Shown: positions 1-6,271, numbered from the stretch's first letter. The stretch: DNA of 7,327 nt from Prolixibacteraceae bacterium (GCA_003516705.1 DPCJ01000057.1:6541-13867), one strand, 5' to 3'. Notes: generated by a model from the sequence alone, not told the origin. A program made the numbers and translations.

Positions 1-603
1 TTTGCCGATCTGAAAATTGGTGATCATGTACTCGATTTAGGAAGCGGCGCCGGAAACGATTGTTTTGTTGCCCGCGCCATTGTTGGCGAAACCGGAAAGG
101 TTACTGGTCTGGATTTTACCGATGCTATGGTTGCCAAAGCAACAGAGAACAATCGAAAACTTGGGTTCACCAATGTCGAATTTGTTCAGGGTGACATTGA
201 AGAAATGCCATTGCCGGACAACAACTTTGATGTAATTGTATCGAACTGCGTTTTAAACCTGGTTCCCGATAAAAACAAAGCTTTTGCCCAAATGATGCGG
301 GTCTTGAAGCCGGGCGGTCATTTCTGTGTTTCCGACGTGGTCATCAAAGGTGAACTGCCTGAAGCGTTGCGCAAAGATGCTGAAATGTATGTTGGGTGTG
401 TTGCCGGAGCTGTTTCAATGAATCAGTATATCGATATCATTAATAGTAAAGATTTTAAAAAAGTCACTGTCCACAAACTAAAGCTAATCTCAATTCCTGA
501 CGAAGTCCTAGATAAGTATCTGACGAAATCAGAAATGGAAGATTTTAAAAACGGGGATACCGGAATATTCAGTATAACAGTTTCAGGTTACAAACAATTA
601 TAA
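1..603 (+). CDS. arsM: Arsenite S-adenosylmethionine methyltransferase (ArsM), 5' end outside the window
   Basis: The open frame runs from base 1 to the TAA at 601-603, giving 200 residues. The ATG at 127 is internal, because conserved family sequence is encoded upstream of it. Seen: the class I SAM-binding motif VLDLGSGAGND at window residues 10-20, the acidic GDIEEMPLPD loop, and two cysteines in ArsM-type settings, SNCVLNL (codon 247-249) and VGCVAGA (codon 397-399). In characterised ArsM enzymes the equivalent cysteines bind As(III). The family methylates arsenite stepwise in the cytoplasm using SAM and thiol reductant. By comparison with typical bacterial ArsM, about 60-75 N-terminal residues, including the N-terminal cysteine region, lie before the window. 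The C-terminus ends normally (GIFSITVSGYKQL). The acr3 gene starts 11 bp downstream, so the two are probably co-transcribed. No arsR regulator is visible here. Confidence 0.93.
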   Translation, partial: FADLKIGDHVLDLGSGAGNDCFVARAIVGETGKVTGLDFTDAMVAKATENNRKLGFTNVEFVQGDIEEMPLPDNNFDVIVSNCVLNLVPDKNKAFAQMMRVLKPGGHFCVSDVVIKGELPEALRKDAEMYVGCVAGAVSMNQYIDIINSKDFKKVTVHKLKLISIPDEVLDKYLTKSEMEDFKNGDTGIFSITVSGYKQL

Positions 604-614
604 AACAAGAATTT

Positions 615-1694
615 ATGCCTTCACAAAAACGATTAAAATTTCTCGATCGCTATCTGACTCTTTGGATTTTCCTGGCCATGTTCGTCGGCGTTTTCGCAGG
701 GTGGTTAAGTCCAAACGTTGCCGAATTCTGGAACAGCATGTCATCAGGAACAACCAATATACCTATTGCCATTGGATTGATTGTGATGATGTACCCACCT
801 TTGGCCAAAGTGAAATACGAAGAGTTGGGTGATGTTTTCCGAAATACTAAAATCCTCGGGCTTTCCTTGTTTCAGAACTGGGTATTGGGGCCGGTATTGA
901 TGTTTGCATTAGCCATTACTTTTTTCAAGCTTTTCCCGGGCGAAAACAATGCGAATCTGCCTTACATGTATGGAATTATCATGATTGGCCTTGCCCGTTG
1001 TATTGCAATGGTCATTGTTTGGAACGATCTGGCCAAAGGTGACACCCAATATGCCGCCGGATTGGTTGCATTCAATTCTGTTTTTCAGGTACTGTTGTTT
1101 TCGGTTTATGCTTACGTTTTTATCGCCATTTTACCCGGTTGGTTCGGTGTTCCGGTAAACGAAACTGTATCGCAAATAACGATGGGAGAAATTGCTAAAA
1201 GTGTATTTATTTATCTGGGAATTCCAATGATTGCTGGCTTTCTTACCCGATTCATCCTGATTCGTGCCAAAAGCAAAGAATGGTATCAAACGAAGTTCGT
1301 ACCCAAAATCAGTCCGTTAACACTCATTGCATTGTTGTTTACGATTGTGGTGATGTTCTCGCTGAAAGGTGAATACATTGTGAAAATTCCGATGGATGTT
1401 GTGCTGATTGCGATTCCATTGCTAATCTATTTCGTAGTCATGTTCCTCAGTTCATTTTTTATGAGTAAAAAAATAGGAGCTAATTACGAGCAATCAACAA
1501 CCTTGGCATTTACAGCAGCCAGCAACAATTTCGAATTGGCCATTGCGGTTGCCATCGCTATTTTCGGGATCAATTCAGGAGAAGCCTTTGCTGGAGTTAT
1601 TGGACCTTTGGTAGAAGTCCCGGTAATGATCGGGCTGGTGAATGTGGCGTTTTACTTTAAAAGGACGCTTTTTACAAATAAAGTAGTTTTATAA
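615..1694 (+). CDS. acr3: Acr3-family arsenite efflux permease
   Basis: This complete 359-residue protein has about ten hydrophobic segments, near residues 16-35, 48-66, 84-104, 115-136, 147-175, 192-215, 232-250, 260-282, 296-318 and 325-347. That matches the ten-helix Acr3 (BASS/ArsB-Acr3) fold and the usual length of 340-370. The two family landmarks are present: Cys129 in GLARCIAMVIVWNDLAKGD, in the fourth helix, and Glu307 in ASNNFELAIAVAIAIFG, in the ninth. In studied Acr3 proteins these residues are required for arsenite extrusion driven by the proton gradient across the inner membrane. The ATG at 615 is the only sensible start. It lies 11 bp after the arsM stop behind an A-rich leader without a Shine-Dalgarno site, as is usual in Bacteroidota. 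A hairpin follows 40 bp after the stop. Arsenite specificity, rather than antimonite, is inferred from the family and the arsM neighbour. Confidence 0.95.
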   Translation: MPSQKRLKFLDRYLTLWIFLAMFVGVFAGWLSPNVAEFWNSMSSGTTNIPIAIGLIVMMYPPLAKVKYEELGDVFRNTKILGLSLFQNWVLGPVLMFALAITFFKLFPGENNANLPYMYGIIMIGLARCIAMVIVWNDLAKGDTQYAAGLVAFNSVFQVLLFSVYAYVFIAILPGWFGVPVNETVSQITMGEIAKSVFIYLGIPMIAGFLTRFILIRAKSKEWYQTKFVPKISPLTLIALLFTIVVMFSLKGEYIVKIPMDVVLIAIPLLIYFVVMFLSSFFMSKKIGANYEQSTTLAFTAASNNFELAIAVAIAIFGINSGEAFAGVIGPLVEVPVMIGLVNVAFYFKRTLFTNKVVL

Positions 1695-1734
1695 TTGGAT
1701 GAGCCAGTTTTGAAAATAATTTCAAAGCGTACAA

Positions 1735-1768
1735 TTCGGCCCTGTTTTCGTTCGAAAGCAGGGCCGAA
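1735..1768 (+). terminator. Hairpin behind the arsM-acr3 operon, possible terminator
   Basis: TTCGGCCCTG (1735-1744) pairs perfectly with CAGGGCCGAA (1759-1768). TTT/AAA pairs extend the stem inward, leaving a tiny CGTTCG loop. The position 40 bp after the acr3 stop fits a terminator. However, the bases that follow are AAATTAGC, not a T run, so intrinsic termination is uncertain. Confidence 0.5.
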
Positions 1769-2304
1769 AAATTAGCAACATTTTTAACTCCTATCACGGG
1801 AGGATTTTGTCCTACAATTTCTCATCAAAGTAATCACCCCGTTTCAGATAAGTCAATGGTCTGGGCCTACCTTACCCACATTCCCAAAACAATACTTCGC
1901 TATTGGCTGAAAATGATAAAGCCTACTTCGTTTTACTTTTGAATTGTTTTTACGGCCAAAGCCTGCAGCCAGTAGCTTCCGCTTCTCTCCATTACACTCC
2001 AGGGCTACTCTTCGTTCCGCCACCTTACCTTCCATTCCGTTCATTGTCATCCTCAAGCCTCGGCTACCCACACAAGAATGCTTCCATTCGTTCCATTGCG
2101 CTCATGCAACCCTCCGTTTCATTTCACTCCCCATTGGCTTTTCCAATCACAACCCAGAACTCAAAGCCAAAACTGGAAGCTCCATTTCACCCAACCCTAT
2201 TCGCTTTATTGCATTCAGTCACCACCCTTACTTTTCCCAACCCAATCAACGGTATGTCCTACGAAGTGTTTACCCCGAAAAACCAAAAGCCTCAAAATTC
2301 CCCG

Positions 2305-2340
2305 CCACCCTTTAATGTTGTAGGTAAAAATAAAGGGTGG
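2305..2340. repeat. Inverted repeat with 10-bp perfect stem
   Basis: CCACCCTTTA (2305-2314) is exactly complementary to TAAAGGGTGG (2331-2340), with a 16-nt purine-rich loop that contrasts with the surrounding pyrimidine-rich strand. There is no T run behind it on either strand, so a terminator role is unlikely. It could be a structural element of a transcript. Confidence 0.6.
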
Positions 2341-2610
2341 TTATCTCGTTGGCCTTATGCTTGCAGCCGGTTCTTCTCACTCATTCAACCGGTCGCCGTT
2401 CCGTTCGTGCCTCACTACACAGCTCCCTTCTTCATTTGTTCACCGTCCAGCTTCAGCAACCCGCGTGTGAGTGTTTCGTTCCTCAACACCCACACCTTTC
2501 CTACCCACATCAACAACATTTCCACTTATTATTACCTGCGAATTGTTTGCCCCATAAAACTGATTCCTAATCATTGTCGCTTTGTTCAGCCTTCATTGAT
2601 CATTTCATCA

Positions 2611-2676
2611 TGCTATTGAAATGAGAATAACTGCCCACGCACCGCCCGGTGCCAGTTATTTCCCATTTCAACAGCA
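2611..2676. repeat. Long nested hairpin at the end of the pyrimidine-rich region
   Basis: TGCTATTGAAATGAG-AATAACTG (2611-2633) is complementary to the arm at 2653-2676 with only a few mismatches or bulges. Inside it a second perfect hairpin forms: GCACC (2639-2643), a GCCC loop, GGTGC (2648-2652). The whole 66-nt structure closes on itself with a CCCAC bulge on one side. Its size and nesting suggest a folded RNA or a recognition structure at the edge of an element rather than a simple terminator. Confidence 0.65.
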
Positions 2677-2770
2677 CAACATCATCATACCTGAAATTTG
2701 ACATTTCCCTTTTTTTAGAAATTTGGGGCATTCAACGACTAATAGATGTAAACAGAATCGCATAAAAGGG

Positions 2771-2796
2771 AATCGCACTTTGATAGTGCGATTTTT
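2771..2796 (+). terminator. Intrinsic terminator (first of two)
   Basis: AATCGCACT (2771-2779) pairs with AGTGCGATT (2785-2793) around a five-base loop. The T run extends to 2796. This is a good rho-independent terminator for + strand transcription. No protein gene precedes it within 1 kb, so it either ends transcription of the 1.8-2.7 kb region or protects against read-through. Confidence 0.7.
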
Positions 2797-2803
2797 ATTA
2801 AAA

Positions 2804-2836
2804 TATGCACTTAGTTAGTGCATAATATTTTTTTTT
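2804..2836 (+). terminator. Intrinsic terminator (second of two), possibly bidirectional
   Basis: TATGCAC (2804-2810) pairs with GTGCATA (2818-2824) and is followed by nine T at 2828-2836. The T run continues into GC and eight A, making a T8-GC-A8 palindrome at 2829-2846. Read on the minus strand, the same stem is followed by TTTTAATAAAAA, so it could also end the ATPase transcript coming from 2987. Confidence 0.7.
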
Positions 2837-2852
2837 GCAAAAAAAAGCTACT

Positions 2853-2998
2853 ATGGACAAATTATTCAACAGTTTCTAAAAGAGACAAATACCAGCTTCA
2901 TCCACTACATTTATACTGAAATCAATTGGAAAAGTCGGATGATTAGACTTACGGTTTCACGCGGAATTGGGAAAACTACGCACATCCTAATTCTTTAG
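2853..2998 (+). pseudogene. Frameshifted N-terminal remnant of an AAA_14-type ATPase gene
   Basis: From the ATG at 2853 the frame reads MDKLFNSF and hits TAA at 2877. Restoring one missing base there joins it to a second frame, beginning with the bases at 2877 and running to TAG at 2996, that continues LKETNTSFIHYIYTEINW and then a P-loop-like VSRGIGKTT. The joined peptide matches the usual start of a Bacteroidota ATP-binding protein family in which the P-loop normally reads GPRGxGKTT. Here the first Gly and Pro are replaced by Val and Ser, which is another sign of decay. Homology stops right after the P-loop, close to the stop codon of the convergent minus-strand ATPase gene, with which it overlaps by 12 bp. 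I infer a truncated dead gene whose remainder was lost or replaced. The match is to remembered family sequence, not to an alignment. Confidence 0.7.
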
Positions 2999-4255
2999 GC
3001 ATCCGATAGGAACTACCAAAACACCGTCATTACGACGATAGGCATACTGACCTCCGGTTATGACCATTAAGAATGAGGCTTGTCCCATTTTATCTTCATC
3101 AATTTTTGCCTTTAGTGCCAATAGATTTTGAGCAGCTTCCTCAATCTGTTTGTTTCCTAGCTTTACTTCTATCGCTGCCCAACGACCATCTCTTAGCCGA
3201 ACAATCAAATCGGATTCTAATCCACTTTTATCACGATAATGAAACACATCACCATCAATCGCTTGTGCATAAATACGAATATCTCGTGTGCATAAAGATT
3301 CAAACAGGAAACCAAAAGTATTAAAGTCGTTCAACAACCCATCCGGGTTTGTTCGCAAAACTGCCGTAGCGATGGAGGGATCAACAAAATGTCTTTTTGC
3401 TGAAGTGCGTATTGCTGACTTGGAACGCATTGACGGCAACCAGGCAGGCAAATCTTCCACAACAAAAATTCTTCGTAACGCATTTAGGTAAGAACCGATT
3501 GTTTTATCTGATATTGAAACATCTGTTGCTTCAATATCACTTTTAATGGTCTGTATCGAGGCCATTGTAGCAACATTTCGTGCCAGAGATCGCAACAATA
3601 ACCGAACTCTTTCGGGATTTTTTTCCACATCATCAACGCGTGATACATCATGATTAATTACCGCCTCTACATAATCTCTCGACATACGTAAGGCTGATGC
3701 TTCATTTTTCAATACACTGGCAGGCCATCCACCTCTGCATAAAACAAAAGCTATTTTTTCTATAGACAATTCCGACATCGACTCGACAGCTTGGTTCCCA
3801 TCAAACAGATCACCTAACGATACTGTACCATTCGATTCATTCGATTCAAATAGACTCATAGGACGCATCAACATTCGGGAAAACCGTCCGGTTCCGGTAT
3901 GTGCAGTTACGTTATCAGCAGGTACTGCAGAGCCTGTCAAAATAAACTGACCTGCATCTCCTCTTTTATCTACTTCAAATCTGACTGCATCCCACAAAAC
4001 CGGAGCCATTTGCCACTCATCAATTAATCTTGGTGCTTCACCTTTGAGTAACAATGAAGGTTTTGTGTCGGCCATTGCCTGGTAAGATGCCGAATTATCT
4101 GGATCTTGCATATACAAAATGCTCTTTGCCGCAATAGATGCAGTACGTGTTTTTCCACACCACTTGGCTCCCTCAATCAAAACTGCTCCCGATGATTGTA
4201 ACGCTATTTGTAATTCCTGATCACACACGCGCAATAAATAAGGTCTTTCACTCAT
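2987..4255 (-). CDS. AAA_14 / DUF4143 family ATP-binding protein
   Basis: This intact 422-residue protein has the standard layout of the family. The Walker A P-loop GAKWCGKT is at residues 29-36, the Walker B-like strand PRLIDEWQ at 75-82, followed by LWDAVR, and a sensor-1-like ILTGSA at 105-110. The C-terminal DUF4143 domain contains FGFLFESLCTRDIR (314-327) and a PD-(D/E)xK-like series, E347, D349 and the E363-V-K365 of AIEVKLG. Length is normal for the family. The biological role of these widespread, often horizontally moved ATPases is not established. The nuclease-like C-terminal fold is known for the family, but activity here is not shown. The ATG at 4255 lies about 20 bp downstream of a strong promoter match. 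The gene is monocistronic, and its 3' end abuts the remnant of another AAA_14-like gene on the opposite strand. Confidence 0.9.
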   Translation of the reverse strand: MSERPYLLRVCDQELQIALQSSGAVLIEGAKWCGKTRTASIAAKSILYMQDPDNSASYQAMADTKPSLLLKGEAPRLIDEWQMAPVLWDAVRFEVDKRGDAGQFILTGSAVPADNVTAHTGTGRFSRMLMRPMSLFESNESNGTVSLGDLFDGNQAVESMSELSIEKIAFVLCRGGWPASVLKNEASALRMSRDYVEAVINHDVSRVDDVEKNPERVRLLLRSLARNVATMASIQTIKSDIEATDVSISDKTIGSYLNALRRIFVVEDLPAWLPSMRSKSAIRTSAKRHFVDPSIATAVLRTNPDGLLNDFNTFGFLFESLCTRDIRIYAQAIDGDVFHYRDKSGLESDLIVRLRDGRWAAIEVKLGNKQIEEAAQNLLALKAKIDEDKMGQASFLMVITGGQYAYRRNDGVLVVPIGCLKN

Positions 4256-4278
4256 AATTTAGGTGATACTAAGTTATG

Positions 4279-4307
4279 CAAATATAGAAAAGTTTGATAC
4301 ATTTCAA
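4279..4307 (-). promoter_or_regulatory. Bacteroidota-type promoter of the AAA_14 ATPase gene
   Basis: Read on the minus strand, TTG (4307-4305) is followed after exactly 18 bases by TATATTTG (4286-4279). This matches the TTG-N17-19-TAnnTTTG consensus of the primary sigma factor of Bacteroidota. Transcription would start near 4272, leaving a leader of roughly 17 bases before the ATG at 4255. Confidence 0.8.
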
Positions 4308-4313
4308 TCTAAA

Positions 4314-4404
4314 CTTCCCGATTTGGCAATGATTTACTTCCTGATTTGGCAATAATCTACTTCCCGATTTAGCGTAATTTTGCTTCCTGATTTAGAAAAT
4401 ACAA
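4314..4404. repeat. Four tandem copies of a 23-bp repeat upstream of the ATPase promoter
   Basis: The copies are 4314-4336, 4337-4359, 4360-4382 and 4383-4404 (22 bp). All share CTTCCYGATTT followed by an A/G-rich variable part; the first two contain GATTTGGCAAT. The third base of the variable CCC/CCT alternates C, T, C, T between copies. The array begins seven bases upstream of the -33 element of the minus-strand promoter. It is therefore well placed as an operator or activator array, with a period of about two helical turns. It could also be an iteron-like or slippage-derived repeat. There are no spacers, so it is not a CRISPR. Confidence 0.85.
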
Positions 4405-4595
4405 CTTGAGGTGATAACAAACAATCTTCGCAACCTAACGAAACAATTGCAAAAACTGTATCTTTACACCCAATGATTGGAATATAGATTCTTAGAATAG
4501 ATCAGCATATCTGCATCTTATTTGTACCATTAGTTTATAATTATCTGATTTTCATTGGTTTTTATTTTTGAAGAAGTAAAATAATTCCTTTGATA
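4405..4595. other. Intergenic stretch with no recognisable gene
   Basis: This A+T-rich stretch has no open frame with coding character on either strand. The only signal is TATCTTTAC at 4459-4467 on the + strand, a partial match to a Bacteroidota -7 box without a convincing -33 element. If it is active, the transcript would run about 200 nt to the terminator at 4636-4671. Confidence 0.4.
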
Positions 4596-4628
4596 ATTGA
4601 GCTGGTGACTTTGATTCACCAGCTCAAT
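4596..4628. repeat. Perfect 13-bp inverted repeat hairpin
   Basis: ATTGAGCTGGTGA (4596-4608) pairs with TCACCAGCTCAAT (4616-4628) around the loop CTTTGAT. There is no T run directly behind it. It stands only seven bases before a strong terminator hairpin, so the two form a tandem pair at the end of a possible + strand transcript. Confidence 0.75.
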
Positions 4629-4635
4629 ACAACTT

Positions 4636-4671
4636 AAAAAGCCCTTTGGTTTCGCTACCAAAGGGCTTTTT
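4636..4671. terminator. Strong bidirectional intrinsic terminator
   Basis: AAAAAGCCCTTTGGT (4636-4650) pairs without mismatch with ACCAAAGGGCTTTTT (4657-4671) around TTCGCT. The A run and T run make it work in both directions. It can end minus-strand transcription coming from the beta-barrel gene (stop at 4903) and any + strand transcript from the left. Confidence 0.9.
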
Positions 4672-4716
4672 GTTTTACGGATACTGCAACTGTTTTGCTT
4701 TTCTGTACTGATTTTG

Positions 4717-4798
4717 CACCGCGGCTTTAGCCCGGTGACATAAAAATGACAACTATTCCGGCTTTAGCCATTAATTATCGCCAGGCTAAAGCATGGCG
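4717..4798. repeat. Cluster of REP-like GGCTTTAGCC palindromes
   Basis: CACCG-C-GGCT-TT-AGCC-CGGTG (4717-4737) folds as a hairpin with one bulged base. A second core GGCTTTAGCC (4760-4769) is followed by its complement GGCTAAAGC (4784-4792), and the latter is itself framed by CGCCA (4779-4783) and TGGCG (4794-4798). Alternating orientations of one short core resemble the REP/BIME clusters spread by RAYT transposases. No RAYT gene is in the window. Confidence 0.65.
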
Positions 4799-4823
4799 CA
4801 AAATTAAACTTGCTTTAAACTGG

Positions 4824-4899
4824 TCCCTGCTGCCGCACGATTGATCGTTTGGCTAAATGTAAAACACAACCACGCGAAACGATTCGCGCGGTAGCGGAG
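4824..4899. repeat. REP/BIME-like direct repeat, copy 1
   Basis: These 76 bases match 5620-5694 with only about four differences, in the same orientation. The unit has two facing hairpins: GCCGCACGA..TCGTTTGGC, degraded in this copy, and CCACGCGAA-ACGA-TTCGCGCGG, separated by about 16 A-rich bases and enclosed by CTGCCGC..GCGGTAGCGG. This copy ends three bases before the stop codon of the beta-barrel gene and replaces the boundary motif expected there. Confidence 0.85.
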
Positions 4900-4902
4900 T
4901 TT

Positions 4903-5544
4903 TTATTCATTTTTTAATTTATATCTAACTCCAAGTTTAAAATTCAACCATCCAATAGACCATGGGTCAGCGCTGCCCATCGCTCCAAATTCTTCAAAAC
5001 CTGTAATCTCTGGATTTAATGAAAATACTGTTGAAACTCTTTTTGAAATCACTTCATCCAACTGAAACTCTAATATAAAACCAATTCCGAGTTTGTTGTT
5101 TACCCGGTAATCATCATTAAAAGTCCCGCTTTCGATTTGACCATTTGCAATTCTTTCTGTGCTTTCTTTTATTTTAAAGTAATTTAATCCGATTTCGGGT
5201 CCTAAATACAATTTTGATTTTGGATTATTTACAAGTCTAAACGCATAATTTAATTTTAAAGCAAATCTTTTGTTGTTTGCGTCAGTTTCTGTAATACTCA
5301 ATGAAGAAGGGTCATACTCAGGATGATATATATTATCATAAGTTGCACCGTACGAATAGTGTGAAAATGAAACTCCCAATTTATTTTTTGTTTTAATAAT
5401 TTTATTGTACCCCAAAGAATACCCAAAACTGTTTTTAAATGTTTTTGAACTACTGCTGGCAAAAATGCCAGTAAATTCAATGTTTTGACCGAAAAGTGGC
5501 CATGTCAGAAACAAAAACGCGAATAGTATTAAAGGCTTTTTCAT
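4903..5544 (-). CDS. Outer-membrane beta-barrel protein (porin-family-like)
   Basis: This 213-residue protein has a clear Sec signal peptide: KK at 2-3, a hydrophobic core at 4-17, and probable cleavage after LFGQ (residue 20). The mature part is built of alternating amphipathic strands such as GYSLGYNKI (41-49), KLGVSFSHYSYG (55-66), RFALKLNYAFRL (93-104), KLYLGPEIGLNYF (111-123) and KLGIGFILEF (151-160). It ends in LNFKLGVRYKL, the usual closing strand of a small barrel. This fits an eight-stranded outer-membrane barrel of unknown function. The start at 5544 is fixed by the signal peptide and sits behind an A-rich leader. The barrel appears complete even though the DNA beyond the stop at 4903 is an intergenic repeat. 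The gene lies between two direct REP-like repeats, and its left start is a G^TTA cassette-like junction at 5589/5590. Confidence 0.8.
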   Translation of the reverse strand: MKKPLILFAFLFLTWPLFGQNIEFTGIFASSSSKTFKNSFGYSLGYNKIIKTKNKLGVSFSHYSYGATYDNIYHPEYDPSSLSITETDANNKRFALKLNYAFRLVNNPKSKLYLGPEIGLNYFKIKESTERIANGQIESGTFNDDYRVNNKLGIGFILEFQLDEVISKRVSTVFSLNPEITGFEEFGAMGSADPWSIGWLNFKLGVRYKLKNE

Positions 5545-5576
5545 AGTTGATTTTTTTTGTTGTTTTTCTTTTTTTA

Positions 5577-5757
5577 GGCTTGCTGGTAACGTTTGAGTGT
5601 CGCGTCAGTAAGGGATTTCTCCCGCTGCCGCACGATTGCTCGTGTGGCTAAATGTACAACACAACCACGCGAAACGATTCGCGCGGTAGCGGAGGAAACG
5701 ATTCGCGCGGTAGCGGAGGGTCGTGCCGACCGCTCAGAGTCCTATTTATTAGCAAGC
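5577..5757 (-). other. attC-like composite site between the barrel and lipoprotein genes
   Basis: On the minus strand the spacer opens with GCTTGCTAAT (5757-5748) just after the lipoprotein stop and closes with CGTTACCAGCAAGCC (5591-5577) just before the barrel gene. The opening motif complements the start of the lipoprotein unit at 6307-6315. The closing motif begins the next unit with G^TTA. At about 180 bp it is long for an attC, because a REP-like repeat and a 24-bp duplication sit inside it. The opening core reads AAT instead of the usual AAC, a weak point. Called by analogy, not by covariance search. Confidence 0.4.
5620..5718. repeat. REP/BIME-like direct repeat, copy 2, with a 24-bp tandem duplication
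   Basis: Positions 5620-5694 repeat 4824-4899. The first hairpin GCCGCACGA-TTGC-TCGTGTGGC and the second CCACGCGAA-ACGA-TTCGCGCGG are better preserved here, and the arms CCGCTGCCGC/GCGGTAGCGG can enclose both. The last 24 bases (5671-5694) are duplicated exactly at 5695-5718. Another perfect small hairpin, GGTCG-TGC-CGACC, follows at 5719-5731. Confidence 0.85.
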
Positions 5758-5773
5758 GTTTTTTATTATCTAC

Positions 5774-6271
5774 TTATTTGTAAAACAATAAATCTGCATA
5801 TTCATTACTCAGTTTAAGAATGTTTTTATCTATTTGTATTTCAAATCTTTTACTTGCAATTGTCGAGAAAAATAATTTTTCAAATTGCATCAAATGAGAT
5901 TTTTCTGAAAACATAACAGTTTGTCTTCCATCGGAAATATTAACAGAATCTTTTTCGTCAAGGAAAGAAGACATAAAAGTATTAACAACAGAGGCTTCAA
6001 AGGGTAAATCGAATTTAAAATCATTGAAGTCCCATTCTATTTCATTTGAATTTTTAAAGAATGTGACAGTTGAATTTTTGTCAACGGGAGGATAATAAAT
6101 TTGATTAGATTCGGATTCGGTTATTTCTATTAAATTCCATTTTCCATATAAATCAGTTTCAATATTTTTAATCTCAAAGTCAGGTCGTTTATAGAGTTCA
6201 GATTCAGAATCTGATTGTTCACAAGAACTACAAATTATTAAAATTGCGATTGTTAGTTTTAAAATTTTCAT
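5774..6271 (-). CDS. Putative lipoprotein, lipocalin-like fold
   Basis: This 165-residue protein has a lipoprotein signal: a short hydrophobic stretch at 4-14 and Cys17 in ICSSC followed by the acidic and serine-rich EQSDSESE. It would be lipidated at Cys17 and anchored in the outer or inner membrane. The mature part has LYGKWNLIEI at 41-50, STVTFFKNSNEIEW at 67-80 and a final LKLSNEYADLLFYK. These are the GxW start and terminal strand of the lipocalin-like small beta-barrel lipoproteins common in Bacteroidota. No function is known for such proteins. No TAnnTTTG promoter lies in the 36 bp between the boundary motif and the ATG, so expression probably depends on read-through from upstream. It is the only gene in its cassette-like unit. 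Confidence 0.75.
   Translation of the reverse strand: MKILKLTIAILIICSSCEQSDSESELYKRPDFEIKNIETDLYGKWNLIEITESESNQIYYPPVDKNSTVTFFKNSNEIEWDFNDFKFDLPFEASVVNTFMSSFLDEKDSVNISDGRQTVMFSEKSHLMQFEKLFFSTIASKRFEIQIDKNILKLSNEYADLLFYK

Larger units (their letters stand above)
1769..2700. other. Gene-free, strand-asymmetric pyrimidine-rich region
   Basis: From about 1940 to 2600 the + strand is dominated by C and T in words such as TTCCATT, CCTCCG and CCCACA, while the minus strand is correspondingly G/A-rich. Several + frames stay open at once, the longest being 1903-2619. The predicted peptides are full of Pro, Ser, Phe, His and Leu with very few acidic residues. This is what a stop-poor pyrimidine strand produces, so I do not call a protein. 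A loosely repeated stretch of about 24 bp occurs near 2029 and 2081. The region contains small hairpins (2133-2147, 2367-2392), a 10-bp stem at 2305-2340 and a long nested hairpin at 2611-2676, and it ends shortly before two terminators. It could be a long untranslated RNA, a multicopy intergenic element or decayed DNA. I cannot tell which from sequence alone. Confidence 0.6.

Noticed and set aside
1853..2071. 72-codon minus-strand open frame
   Set aside because: It has no recognisable domain, signal or upstream promoter, and it sits in the same biased DNA. It could be decayed sequence but is not supportable as a gene.
1903..2619. Long + strand open frame of 238 codons
   Set aside because: Three other frames are open over the same stretch, the peptide is Pro/Ser/Phe/His-rich with almost no acidic residues, and the strand is pyrimidine-rich. 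Absence of stops is explained by composition.
1853..2676. Group II intron or insertion sequence remnant
   Set aside because: I could not find a domain V-like hairpin, reverse transcriptase or transposase fragments, terminal inverted repeats or target duplications.
2698..2703. TTGACA as a -35 element
   Set aside because: Bacteroidota promoters use TTG/TAnnTTTG, and no matching -7 box lies at the required distance (TAGAAATTTG has the wrong spacing).
3073..3491. Plus-strand open frames opposite the AAA_14 gene
   Set aside because: They lie antisense to a well-supported full-length coding region with conserved motifs.
4314..4404. CRISPR-like array
   Set aside because: The repeats are directly contiguous with no spacers, number only four, and have no cas genes nearby.
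4429..4445. CCTAACG motif as another cassette boundary
   Set aside because: No complementary partner was found at the other end of the ATPase gene, which has its own promoter. Probably chance.
5593..5817. 74-codon + strand open frame across the REP-like repeat
   Set aside because: It translates the palindromic and duplicated repeat (hence the duplicated TIRAVAE) and overlaps the end of the lipoprotein gene. It is not coding.
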